Part shown: piece after piece, positions 1-7,284 of the stretch | Position numbering within the stretch: position 1 is the first letter of the stretch | How the letters are laid out: the number at the start of each line of letters is the position of its first letter | From: Paracoccus shanxieyensis | GTDB lineage: Bacteria > Pseudomonadota > Alphaproteobacteria > Rhodobacterales > Rhodobacteraceae | Direction of reading: 5' to 3' | Length of the DNA stretch: 64,000 nt | Assembly (NCBI RefSeq): GCF_009711265.1 | Contig: NZ_WMII01000002.1 | Location: 62,001 to 126,000 of the forward strand | The notes under the pieces: model-generated | Seen by the model: only the letters and a program-made list of their open reading frames with translations | What the model was told of the DNA's origin: nothing | Database searches by the model: none | Position numbers and translations under genes: made by a program

Positions 1-214
1 GGGCTGCTATTACCTTCAGGAAATTCTGGCGCGTTTTCCGGACAGCCCGCAAGCGGTCGAGGCCGAAAAGCGCGTGACGCAGGCGCAATGCCATGCCGTC
101 GACAGCGGCGCGGTCGATGGGCTGCCGCCTGGCATCGACCCGGCCATGGACCCGGCGCTGGATCCCGCGATGAGCGATCCGGAAGCGGCGGCGGATCTGG
201 CCGATGGCCAATGA
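1..214 (+). CDS. cpoB: Cell division coordinator CpoB (YbgF), C-terminal fragment
   Basis: The window opens inside this gene and shows only its last 70 residues. The reading frame begins GCYYLQEILARFPDSP, a TPR-like helix pair, followed by an Asp/Pro/Ala-rich tail ending in DLADGQ. The family is a periplasmic TPR protein of the Tol-Pal system that coordinates outer-membrane constriction with septal peptidoglycan synthesis. The assignment rests on the TPR-type sequence and on the cpoB-tilS-ftsH order usual in alphaproteobacteria. Its stop codon (212-214) overlaps the tilS start at 204, so the two genes are probably translationally coupled. Most of the protein lies outside the window, so identity is likely rather than proven. 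Confidence 0.7.
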   Translation, partial: GCYYLQEILARFPDSPQAVEAEKRVTQAQCHAVDSGAVDGLPPGIDPAMDPALDPAMSDPEAAADLADGQ

Positions 215-1439
215 TCCGGCTGCGGATCGGCTTTCCCTGACCATTCACGCGACGCTGGACCGCCTTGCGGGCGATCTGCCGCGCCTTGGCATTGCGCTGT
301 CGGGCGGCGGCGATTCCACCGCGCTGATGCATCTGACCCGGCGCTGGGTGCAGGGCCGCACATTGATCGCCGCGACCGTCGATCACGGCCTGCGCCCCGA
401 ATCGGCCCATGAGGCGCGGCAGGCCGGGGCCGAGGCCGCGGGGCTGGGCATCCCGCATGAGATCCTGCCGTGGCAGCGCGACCAGACCGGCGGCAATCTG
501 ATGGCGCAGGCGCGCGAGGCCCGGCTGCGGCTTTTGTCGGACTGGGCGCATCGCCACGATCTGTCGGCCGTGCTGCTGGGTCATACGCTGGACGATCAGG
601 CCGAAACGCTGCTGATGCGACTGGCGCGCGGGGCGGGCGTGGACGGTCTGTCCGGCATGGCCGAGGCGCGGCAGGCGCATGGCATGCTGTGGCTGCGCCC
701 CATGCTGCAGACCGGGCGCAAGGATCTGCGCGGCTGGCTGACGCAACGCGGCATCGGCTGGATCGACGATCCCTCGAACGAGAACAGCGATTACGAACGC
801 GTTCGCATCCGCAAGGCGCTGGCGGCGCTGGACCTGCCGCCTACGCAGCTGGCACAGACGGCGGCCAACGTGGCCATGGCGCGCGACGCCTTGCAGGATT
901 ACGCCGCGCAGGTGGCCGAAGGGGCCGAGGCGCGGCTAGGTTCGCTGATCCTGCCCATGACGCCCTTTCGCCGCGCCCCGCTGGAGATTCGCCGCCGCCT
1001 GTTGGTCGCAGGGCTGCGTTTCGTCTCGGGCGCGGACTATCCGCCCCGCCGCGAAGCCGTGCTGCGCGCGCTGTCGGCCGCAGGCTCGGCCGGGCGCATC
1101 ACGCTGGAGGGCACGATCATCGACGTTCACGGCGACCGTTTGCGCCTGCTGCGCGAACCTGCGGCCGCGTGTCGCAGCCCCTCGGCGGATCCATGGGACA
1201 ATCGCTGGATCATCAGCGGCTTGGCAGAGGGCGAAAGCGTTTCGGCCTTGGGCCATGACGCGCTGCCCGACTGGAACTGGCGCGATAGCGGGCTTACGCG
1301 TGATGAGGCCGCATCGACCCCGGCCATCCGTCTTGGGGGCGAAATCAGGGCCGCTCCGGTGCTGAAATCGCATCCCCGCATCACCGCAACCCCGCTGCGG
1401 GGGCTGAATGAGTTCCGCGCCATGCTGTATACTCATTGA
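204..1439 (+). CDS. tilS: tRNA(Ile)-lysidine synthase
   Basis: TilS attaches lysine to C34 of the CAU-anticodon isoleucine tRNA in an ATP-dependent reaction, which switches the tRNA from Met to Ile identity; the enzyme is cytoplasmic and essential. The ATP-pyrophosphatase P-loop SGGGDS lies at residues 33-38, followed by the VDHGLRPES segment around residue 63 and the family motif LLGHTLDDQAET near residue 128. The length of 411 residues is typical. The ATG at 204 overlaps the end of cpoB by 11 bp and leaves no room for an independent promoter. The C-terminal part is poorly conserved, as is usual for this family. Confidence 0.93.
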   Translation: MANDPAADRLSLTIHATLDRLAGDLPRLGIALSGGGDSTALMHLTRRWVQGRTLIAATVDHGLRPESAHEARQAGAEAAGLGIPHEILPWQRDQTGGNLMAQAREARLRLLSDWAHRHDLSAVLLGHTLDDQAETLLMRLARGAGVDGLSGMAEARQAHGMLWLRPMLQTGRKDLRGWLTQRGIGWIDDPSNENSDYERVRIRKALAALDLPPTQLAQTAANVAMARDALQDYAAQVAEGAEARLGSLILPMTPFRRAPLEIRRRLLVAGLRFVSGADYPPRREAVLRALSAAGSAGRITLEGTIIDVHGDRLRLLREPAAACRSPSADPWDNRWIISGLAEGESVSALGHDALPDWNWRDSGLTRDEAASTPAIRLGGEIRAAPVLKSHPRITATPLRGLNEFRAMLYTH

Positions 1440-1463
1440 ACCTCGCGCCGGAATCCCTATTTT
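1436..1463 (+). promoter_or_regulatory. Candidate ftsH promoter
   Basis: TTGAAC (1436-1441) is followed after 16 bp by TATTTT (1458-1463), 37 bp before the proposed ftsH start. The -35 overlaps the tilS stop codon. The -10 region reads CCTATTTT, which resembles the CYTAT-type -10 described for the alphaproteobacterial heat-shock sigma factor RpoH. ftsH is a heat-shock gene in many bacteria, so the match makes sense, but it rests on sequence alone. Confidence 0.4.
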
Positions 1464-1499
1464 CAGATCAAACTGTGTCTACCCTTGGAGGACCCCCGT

Positions 1500-3398
1500 T
1501 TGGGCAACGCGCGTAATATCGCCTTCTGGGTGGTGCTGTTCCTGATGATTTTGGCGCTGTTCAACCTGTTCAGCGACGGCTCGTCGCAGATGAACAACCG
1601 CCAGATCAGCTATTCCGACTTCATCCAGCGGGTGGATAAGGAACAGGTGGGTGCCGTCACGATCGACGGCGAAAATGTCGGCATCACCACGAAGGACGGC
1701 CAGAAATATTCGACCGTCCGCCCGATGGGCGAGGATATTGCCGGAATGCTGGTCGCCAAGGGCGTCGATGTCCGGGTCGAGCGTCAGCAGCAATCGGGCT
1801 TCATGTCGCTTCTGGGCGTCTGGCTGCCCTTCATCCTGCTGATCGGCGTCTGGATCTTCTTCATGAACCGGATGCAGGGCGGCGGCAAAGGCGGGGCCAT
1901 GGGCTTTGGCAAGTCGCGCGCGAAACTGCTGACCGAAAAGCATGGCCGCGTGACCTTTGACGACGTGGCCGGCATCGACGAGGCCAAGGAAGAGCTTGAG
2001 GAGATCGTCGAATTCCTGCGCAACCCGCAGAAATTCAGCCGTCTGGGCGGCAAGATCCCGAAAGGCGCGCTGCTGGTCGGCCCGCCCGGCACGGGTAAAA
2101 CCCTTCTGGCCCGCGCCATCGCCGGTGAGGCGGGCGTGCCGTTCTTCACCATCTCGGGTTCGGATTTCGTGGAAATGTTCGTCGGCGTCGGTGCCTCGCG
2201 CGTCCGCGACATGTTCGAGCAGGCCAAGAAATCCGCGCCCTGCATCGTCTTTATCGACGAGATCGACGCCGTGGGCCGCGCGCGCGGTGTCGGCATCGGC
2301 GGCGGCAATGACGAACGCGAACAGACCCTGAACCAGTTGCTGGTCGAGATGGACGGCTTTGACGCCAATGAAGGCGTCATCATCATCGCCGCCACCAACC
2401 GCAAGGACGTGCTGGACCCGGCGCTGCTGCGCCCCGGCCGCTTTGACCGCCAGATCTATGTGCCGAATCCCGACATCAAGGGCCGCGAAAAGATCCTGAC
2501 CGTGCATTCGCGCAAGGTTCCGGTTGGCCCGGATGTCGATCTGCGCATCATCGCACGCGGCACGCCCGGTTTTTCGGGCGCGGATCTGATGAACCTTGTC
2601 AACGAAGCGGCGCTGACCGCCGCCCGTCTGGGCCGTCGCTTCGTCACCATGGAAGATTTCGAGAATGCCAAGGACAAGGTCATGCTGGGCGTCGAGCGCC
2701 GCAGTATGGTCCTGACCCCCGAGCAGAAGGAAAAGACCGCCTATCACGAGGCGGGGCACGCCATCGTCGGGCTGTCGCTGCCGAAATGCGATCCGGTCTA
2801 CAAGGCGACCATCATCCCGCGCGGCGGCGCTTTGGGCATGGTCGTCAGCCTGCCGGAAATGGACCGCCTGAATTTCCACAAGGATGAGGCCAAGCAGAAG
2901 CTGACCATGACCATGGCGGGCAAGGCGGCCGAGATCATCAAATACGGCGAAGAGGGCGTCTCGAATGGTCCTGCCGGCGACATCCAGCAGGCCAGCCAAT
3001 TAGCGCGCGCCATGGTGATGCGCTGGGGCATGTCGGACAAGGTCGGCAATATCGACTATGCCGAAGCGCATGAGGGCTATTCGGGCAATACCGGCGGCTT
3101 CTCGGTTTCGGCGGCGACCAAGGAGCTGATCGAACAGGAAGTGCGCGACCTGATCGAACAGGGCTATCAGGACGCCTATCGCATCCTGACCGAAAAGACC
3201 GAGGAATTCGAGCGTCTGGCCAAGGGCCTGCTGGAATACGAAACGCTGACCGGCGAGGATATCGGCAAGGTCATCCGCAATGAACCGCTGGGCGGGGACG
3301 ATTCCACGCCGGGCTCGTCCATCCCGTCGGTGACCTCGATCCCGCGCGCGGGCACCAATGCCGCGCCGGCGGATGCCGCACCCCAGCCGCAAGGCTGA
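1500..3398 (+). CDS. ftsH: ATP-dependent zinc metalloprotease FtsH
   Basis: FtsH is an inner-membrane hexameric AAA+ protease that extracts and degrades misassembled membrane proteins and short-lived regulators. From the proposed start the protein has 632 residues: a membrane segment at about 5-23, a periplasmic region to about 100, a second membrane segment at about 101-121, Walker A GPPGTGKT at 194-201, the second region of homology near 300, and the zinc-binding motif HEAGH at 416-420. I chose the TTG at 1500 because GGAGG lies 8 bp upstream (1487-1491) and the product then begins [14 protein letters not shown], the usual N-terminus in relatives. An in-frame TTG at 1485 falls against the Shine-Dalgarno itself and is unlikely. 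A strong terminator follows. Confidence 0.96.
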   Translation: MGNARNIAFWVVLFLMILALFNLFSDGSSQMNNRQISYSDFIQRVDKEQVGAVTIDGENVGITTKDGQKYSTVRPMGEDIAGMLVAKGVDVRVERQQQSGFMSLLGVWLPFILLIGVWIFFMNRMQGGGKGGAMGFGKSRAKLLTEKHGRVTFDDVAGIDEAKEELEEIVEFLRNPQKFSRLGGKIPKGALLVGPPGTGKTLLARAIAGEAGVPFFTISGSDFVEMFVGVGASRVRDMFEQAKKSAPCIVFIDEIDAVGRARGVGIGGGNDEREQTLNQLLVEMDGFDANEGVIIIAATNRKDVLDPALLRPGRFDRQIYVPNPDIKGREKILTVHSRKVPVGPDVDLRIIARGTPGFSGADLMNLVNEAALTAARLGRRFVTMEDFENAKDKVMLGVERRSMVLTPEQKEKTAYHEAGHAIVGLSLPKCDPVYKATIIPRGGALGMVVSLPEMDRLNFHKDEAKQKLTMTMAGKAAEIIKYGEEGVSNGPAGDIQQASQLARAMVMRWGMSDKVGNIDYAEAHEGYSGNTGGFSVSAATKELIEQEVRDLIEQGYQDAYRILTEKTEEFERLAKGLLEYETLTGEDIGKVIRNEPLGGDDSTPGSSIPSVTSIPRAGTNAAPADAAPQPQG

Positions 3399-3432
3399 GG
3401 TCTGGCGCACCGATCTGGCGCATCGAAACGAC

Positions 3433-3464
3433 AAAGCCCCCGGTCGCAGGACCGGGGGCTTTTT
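3433..3464 (+). terminator. Rho-independent terminator after ftsH
   Basis: A perfect 13-bp stem (AAAGCCCCCGGTC, loop GCAG, then the complementary arm) is followed by further T residues. It begins 34 bp after the ftsH stop codon. Because the 5' arm starts with A residues, it may also stop transcription arriving from the minus strand, where a small candidate ORF lies at 3485-3565. Confidence 0.9.
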
Positions 3465-3484
3465 CATTCGGCCGGGGCCTTGGT

Positions 3485-3565
3485 TCAGAACACCAGCAAG
3501 GCCACCGCACCAAGCGCCAGGCCAAGGCCAAAACCGACATTGATCACGAAACTTGCTGCTTTCAT
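3485..3565 (-). CDS. Candidate 26-residue hydrophobic membrane peptide
   Basis: The minus strand encodes a 26-residue peptide starting MKAASFVINVGFGLGL and ending ALLVF. It has one N-terminal lysine, then an almost wholly hydrophobic stretch with closely spaced glycines (GFGLGLALG), consistent with a single packed membrane helix. A purine-rich GGGGTAAGGAAG precedes the ATG and could serve as a ribosome-binding site. The ORF sits between the ftsH terminator and the chorismate mutase gene, on the opposite strand. I recognise no named family; it could be a small regulatory membrane peptide or a chance ORF. Support is the Shine-Dalgarno and the composition only. Confidence 0.4.
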   Translation of the reverse strand: MKAASFVINVGFGLGLALGAVALLVF

Positions 3566-3735
3566 CTTCCTTACCCCTTTCGAGAACGGAGCGGCTCTCA
3601 TCCGCTTCAGATGACAGGAAAACGACGATTCCCGCCATGAGGTTCCATGTTAGGCGGAAAATTGCCGATAGGATGCGGCATAACGGCAACTATCCGCCCG
3701 TTGCCATGTCTGCGGATCGGCCTTAAACCGCTGTC

Positions 3736-4044
3736 ATGACCCGATATCCCGAACTTTCGCCCGATTCCGCCATGCATGATCTGCGCGCCCGCATCGATGC
3801 GATGGATGCGCGGCTGATCGCCCTTCTGGCCGAACGCTCGGCCCTGATCGATGAGGCGGCGCGGATCAAGCTGCGCGAAGGTCTGCCCGCCCGCATCGAC
3901 AGCCGGGTCGAGGAGGTGGCGCTGAACGCCCGCCGTCTTGCGACCGAGGCGGGCTTCGATGCCGATCTGGCAGAATCGCTATGGCGGGCGATGATGGAGC
4001 ATTTCATCGCGCAGGAAGACCGCGTGCTGGCCGCCAAGGGCTAG
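3736..4044 (+). CDS. Chorismate mutase, AroQ class, short form
   Basis: This 102-residue, all-helical protein belongs to the AroQ chorismate mutases, which convert chorismate to prephenate on the way to phenylalanine and tyrosine. The visible pattern is LRARIDAMDARLIALLAERS near residues 13-32 (the start of the long first helix with its Arg and Asp), then a Lys/Arg helix IKLREGLPARIDSRVEEV, and a C-terminal helix ending with the Gln of FIAQEDR. It has no fused dehydratase or dehydrogenase domain. ATG 3736 is taken as the start, although an ATG at 3772 (MHDLRARID) is also possible because no strong Shine-Dalgarno distinguishes them. Short stand-alone mutases of this type sometimes act in siderophore pathways, but no such genes are adjacent. 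Confidence 0.82.
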   Translation: MTRYPELSPDSAMHDLRARIDAMDARLIALLAERSALIDEAARIKLREGLPARIDSRVEEVALNARRLATEAGFDADLAESLWRAMMEHFIAQEDRVLAAKG

Positions 4045-4072
4045 GCCGACATCACGGCAGTTCTGAACGGCC

Positions 4073-5101
4073 TTAGTCGTCGAACAGGCTTTCTTGCGGG
4101 GTTTTTGGCGCGTCCAGCCCCAGATGACGCCAGCCCAGCCGCGCCAGCATCCGGCCGCGCGGCGTGCGCGCCACCAGCCCCTGCTGCATCAGGAACGGCT
4201 CGATCACTTCCTCGATCGCGTCGCGGCTTTCCGACAGGGCGGCGGACAGCGTTTCCACACCCACCGGGCCGCCGCCGTAATGTTCGGCCATCAGCGTCAG
4301 ATAGCGCCGGTCGGCGCTGTCCAGCCCGATATGATCGACGCCCAGCCGGGTCAGCGCGCTGTCGGCAATGGCGCGGGTCAGGCGGCCATCGCCTTCGACC
4401 AGCGCAAAGTCGATGACCCGACGCAGCAGGCGACCGGCGATGCGGGGCGTGCCGCGCGCGCGTTTGGCGATCTCGCGCGTGCCCTCGGCTTCGCTGGGAA
4501 TGCCCATCAGCCGCGCCCCGCGCGACACGATCAGGTCCAGCTCGTCGATGGTATAGAATTGCAGCCGCGTCGGAATGCCAAAGCGGTCGCGCAGCGGCGT
4601 GGTCAGAAGCCCCAGCCGCGTCGTGGCGCCGACCAGCGTGAAGGGCTGCAATTCGATCCGGACGGTGCGCGCGGCGGGGCCTTCGCCGATCACCAGATCC
4701 AGCTCGAAATCCTCCATCGCCGGGTAAAGCACTTCCTCGACCGCCGGGTTCATGCGGTGGATCTCGTCGATGAACAGCACGTCGCGGGCTTCCAGATTGG
4801 TCAGGATCGCCGCAAGATCGCCCGCGCGCGCCAGCACCGGCCCCGAGGTCATCTTGAAGTTCACGCCCAGTTCGCGCGCCATGATCTGCGCCAGCGTCGT
4901 CTTGCCCAGACCCGGAGGGCCATGGAACAGCGTGTGATCCATCGCCTTGCCGCGCATCCGGGCGCTTTCGATGAAGACCCGCAGATTGGCGCGCGCCTCG
5001 GCCTGACCGACGAAATCGGCCAGCATCTGCGGACGCAGGGCGCGGTCCTCGGTATCGCCGTCCTGCGGATCGGGGCGCAGCATCGGGTCGGGCTGGATCA
5101 T
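4073..5101 (-). CDS. ruvB: Holliday junction branch migration helicase RuvB
   Basis: RuvB is the hexameric AAA+ motor that drives Holliday junction branch migration with RuvA and delivers junctions to RuvC. The 342-residue product has the expected order: an acidic N-terminal leader, [11 protein letters not shown], Walker [10 protein letters not shown], Walker B LFIDEIHR, sensor motif [18 protein letters not shown], and a C-terminal winged helix ending TPRGRMLA. It is the last gene of the minus-strand ruvC-ruvA-htpX-ruvB series and starts 3 bp after the htpX stop, so it is probably in the same transcript. Confidence 0.96.
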   Translation of the reverse strand: MIQPDPMLRPDPQDGDTEDRALRPQMLADFVGQAEARANLRVFIESARMRGKAMDHTLFHGPPGLGKTTLAQIMARELGVNFKMTSGPVLARAGDLAAILTNLEARDVLFIDEIHRMNPAVEEVLYPAMEDFELDLVIGEGPAARTVRIELQPFTLVGATTRLGLLTTPLRDRFGIPTRLQFYTIDELDLIVSRGARLMGIPSEAEGTREIAKRARGTPRIAGRLLRRVIDFALVEGDGRLTRAIADSALTRLGVDHIGLDSADRRYLTLMAEHYGGGPVGVETLSAALSESRDAIEEVIEPFLMQQGLVARTPRGRMLARLGWRHLGLDAPKTPQESLFDD

Positions 5102-5104
5102 GCC

Positions 5105-5974
5105 TCAGCCCCAGGGCGCGGTGCGTTGCGCGCCGCCCGCCATGGCTTGCAGCCGGGCGATGCGATCCTCGGTCGCGGGGTGGGTGGCAAACAGCCGGTC
5201 CATGCGCATGGCGTGCAGCGGGTTGACGATATACATCGAGGCCGCCGCCGGATTGCGCTCGGCCGGGATGTTCACCACCTGACCCGCCGCGCGCGAGATC
5301 TTGGCCAGCGCGCCCGCAAGCGCCATGGGCTTGCCGCAGATTTCCGCGCCGATCCGGTCAGCCTCGTATTCGCGCGACCGCGAGATCGCCATCTGCACCA
5401 GACCCGCCGCGATGGGCGCAAAGACCATCGCAAGGATCGAGGCCAGCGCGCCGCCGCGATTGTCCCGCCCGCCGAACATCGCGGAAAACATCATCATGTT
5501 GCCCAGCATGGCGATGGCCCCCGCCATGGTCGCCGTCACCGTCATGATCAGCGTGTCGCGATGCTTGATATGGGCCAGCTCATGCGCAATGACGCCCGCC
5601 AGTTCGTCGCGCGACAGCACGCGCATGATGCCCTGCGTCACCGCGACGGCGGCGTTTTCCGGGTCGCGCCCGGTGGCGAAAGCGTTGGGTTGTTCGGTTT
5701 CCAGCACATAGACCTTGGGCATGGGCAGGTTCGCGCGCTGCGCCAGCGCGGCGACCATATCCACCAGTTCCGGCGCCTGCGCGCGCGTCACCTCATGCGC
5801 GCCCTGCTGGCGCAGCATGGCCTTGTCGCTGTTCCACCACGCCCAGATATTGCCCGCGCCAGCCACGACCAGCGCGATGATCGCGCCGCTTGTGCCCCCG
5901 ATCAGCCCGCCCATCCCCATGACCAAAGCGGTCAGGGCAGCCATCAGGATGAAGGTGCGCATGTTTCCGGTCAT
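5105..5974 (-). CDS. htpX: Membrane zinc metalloprotease HtpX (M48B)
   Basis: HtpX is an inner-membrane protease that degrades damaged or misfolded membrane proteins and overlaps functionally with FtsH. Visible features are two closely spaced hydrophobic segments at about residues 7-40, the catalytic HELAH at 131-135 within [11 protein letters not shown], a further hydrophobic pair after it, and the downstream EYEADRIGA glutamate motif. The ATG at 5974 is used; a TTG at 5977 would give one more residue and has slightly better spacing to AAAGGAG. The gene lies between ruvA and ruvB with almost no spacing, an unusual position for a stress protease. The C-terminal tail ends QRTAPWG. Confidence 0.93.
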   Translation of the reverse strand: MTGNMRTFILMAALTALVMGMGGLIGGTSGAIIALVVAGAGNIWAWWNSDKAMLRQQGAHEVTRAQAPELVDMVAALAQRANLPMPKVYVLETEQPNAFATGRDPENAAVAVTQGIMRVLSRDELAGVIAHELAHIKHRDTLIMTVTATMAGAIAMLGNMMMFSAMFGGRDNRGGALASILAMVFAPIAAGLVQMAISRSREYEADRIGAEICGKPMALAGALAKISRAAGQVVNIPAERNPAAASMYIVNPLHAMRMDRLFATHPATEDRIARLQAMAGGAQRTAPWG

Positions 5975-5980
5975 CAATCG

Positions 5981-6655
5981 TTACTCCTTTGGGGCCAACA
6001 GCCGCAGGGCTGCGCGGATCAAAGCCGCGGTTGCCGCCCCGGGTTCCGCGCTGGCGGCCTGAGCGACGGCGCTTGCGGCCTCGGACGGAGCATAGCCCAG
6101 ATTACCCAAGGCAGACAGCGCATCTGCCGTGGCAGCGGCGGCGCTGGGTGCGGCAGTGGCAGGTTTTCGGGTCGTGGGCGCGTCGATCACCTCTGCGTCA
6201 GGGCTGGGCAGCGGGCCCGGATCGACGGTCAGCGCGCCCCCCAGCGCCATGACGGCGGGGGCCTTGTCCTTCAGCTCCATCGCGATGCGCTGCGCCAGTT
6301 TCGGGCCGACGCCCGGCGCCTTGCGCAGGGCCGACCAGTCGCCAAGCGCCAGCGCCCGCGACAGCCCGTCCGGGCCAAGCGTTCCCAGAATTGCCTGCGC
6401 GACCTTCGCGCCCACCCCCTGAACCGAGGTCAGCAGCCGGTGCCATTCCTTTTCCAGAAGCGTGGGAAAGCCGAACAACTGCAACAGGTCTTCGCGCACC
6501 AGCAATTCGGTATAAAGCGCCGTCGCCTGACCCACGGGGGGCAGCCCGGCGGCGGTGCGTTCGCTGACGTGGACGATATAGCCCACGCCGCGCACGTCGA
6601 TCAGCACATGGTCCTGTGCCCGGTGCAGAATGATGCCTGCGATACGTCCGATCAT
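5981..6655 (-). CDS. ruvA: Holliday junction branch migration protein RuvA
   Basis: RuvA forms the tetrameric clamp that recognises four-way junctions and recruits RuvB. The 224-residue product begins [23 protein letters not shown] (OB-fold domain I), continues with [17 protein letters not shown] and [20 protein letters not shown] (the two helix-hairpin-helix elements), then an Ala/Pro/Thr-rich linker of about 40 residues, and ends with the flexible domain III that contacts RuvB ([12 protein letters not shown]). The linker is longer than in the E. coli protein. Its stop codon falls within the Shine-Dalgarno region of htpX. Confidence 0.95.
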   Translation of the reverse strand: MIGRIAGIILHRAQDHVLIDVRGVGYIVHVSERTAAGLPPVGQATALYTELLVREDLLQLFGFPTLLEKEWHRLLTSVQGVGAKVAQAILGTLGPDGLSRALALGDWSALRKAPGVGPKLAQRIAMELKDKAPAVMALGGALTVDPGPLPSPDAEVIDAPTTRKPATAAPSAAAATADALSALGNLGYAPSEAASAVAQAASAEPGAATAALIRAALRLLAPKE

Positions 6656-6665
6656 GCCCGCACCT

Positions 6666-7160
6666 TCACGCTTGAGCCTTAATTTTCAATGAACGGCCTT
6701 GCAGGTGATGGGCGTGGCAGATGGCGATGGCCAGCGCATCCGCAGCATCCGCGCCGCGAAACTCGGCCCCCGGCAGCAGAAAGCGCACCATGTGCTGCAC
6801 CTGTTCCTTGGCGGCATGGCCGACGCCGACCACGGTTTTCTTGACGGCATTCGGGGCATATTCGCCGATGGGCAGCCCCGCTTCGGCAGCCGACAGCAGC
6901 GCGATGCCGCGCGCCTGCCCCAGTTTCAGCGTGCCGACCGCGTCCTTGTTGACAAAGGTCTGTTCGACAGCCGCCGCCTCGGGGCGGTGTTCGGCGATCA
7001 CGGCGCACAGGCCGCGATACAGCGTGGCAAGGCGCGGGCCAAGTTCGTCCCCGGCCGAGTGAATGATGCCATTTGCCACATGCCGCAGGCGCGGACCGTC
7101 GGTCACGACGATGCCCCAGCCCATGTTGCGCAGTCCCGGGTCGATCCCGATGATCTTCAT
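6666..7160 (-). CDS. ruvC: Holliday junction resolvase RuvC
   Basis: RuvC is the dimeric endonuclease that resolves Holliday junctions by paired nicks. From the ATG at 7160 the protein has 164 residues and carries the four catalytic acids at the same numbers as E. coli RuvC: D7 (IGIDPGL), E66 (AVEQTFVN), D138 and D141 (GADAADALA). A longer upstream reading frame exists, but it adds 26 residues with no family match; MKIIGIDPG is the conserved N-terminus. It is the first gene of the ruvC-ruvA-htpX-ruvB series. Confidence 0.95.
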   Translation of the reverse strand: MKIIGIDPGLRNMGWGIVVTDGPRLRHVANGIIHSAGDELGPRLATLYRGLCAVIAEHRPEAAAVEQTFVNKDAVGTLKLGQARGIALLSAAEAGLPIGEYAPNAVKKTVVGVGHAAKEQVQHMVRFLLPGAEFRGADAADALAIAICHAHHLQGRSLKIKAQA

Positions 7161-7231
7161 GCCTGCCCCAATTTTTCGGCAATGATTAGCACGAAAAGGG
7201 AACATCGGCCAGAGACTTGTGCGACTTCGGG

Positions 7232-7261
7232 TTGACATCCGGTCGCCCGGTCAAGGACATA
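7232..7261 (+). promoter_or_regulatory. Possible promoter for the mrp operon
   Basis: A consensus -35 TTGACA lies at 7232-7237, with a weak -10 candidate GACATA 18 bp downstream (7256-7261). It lies about 24 bp before mrpA in the divergent ruvC/mrpA spacer. The -10 is poor, so only the -35 is convincing. Confidence 0.35.
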
Positions 7262-7284
7262 GGGGGCGACAAGAAGGAGGGGAC

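Noticed and set aside
4094-6682. An 862-codon plus-strand frame across ruvB, htpX and ruvA
   Set aside because: It is antisense to three well-conserved genes and has shadow composition rich in His, Gln and Arg.
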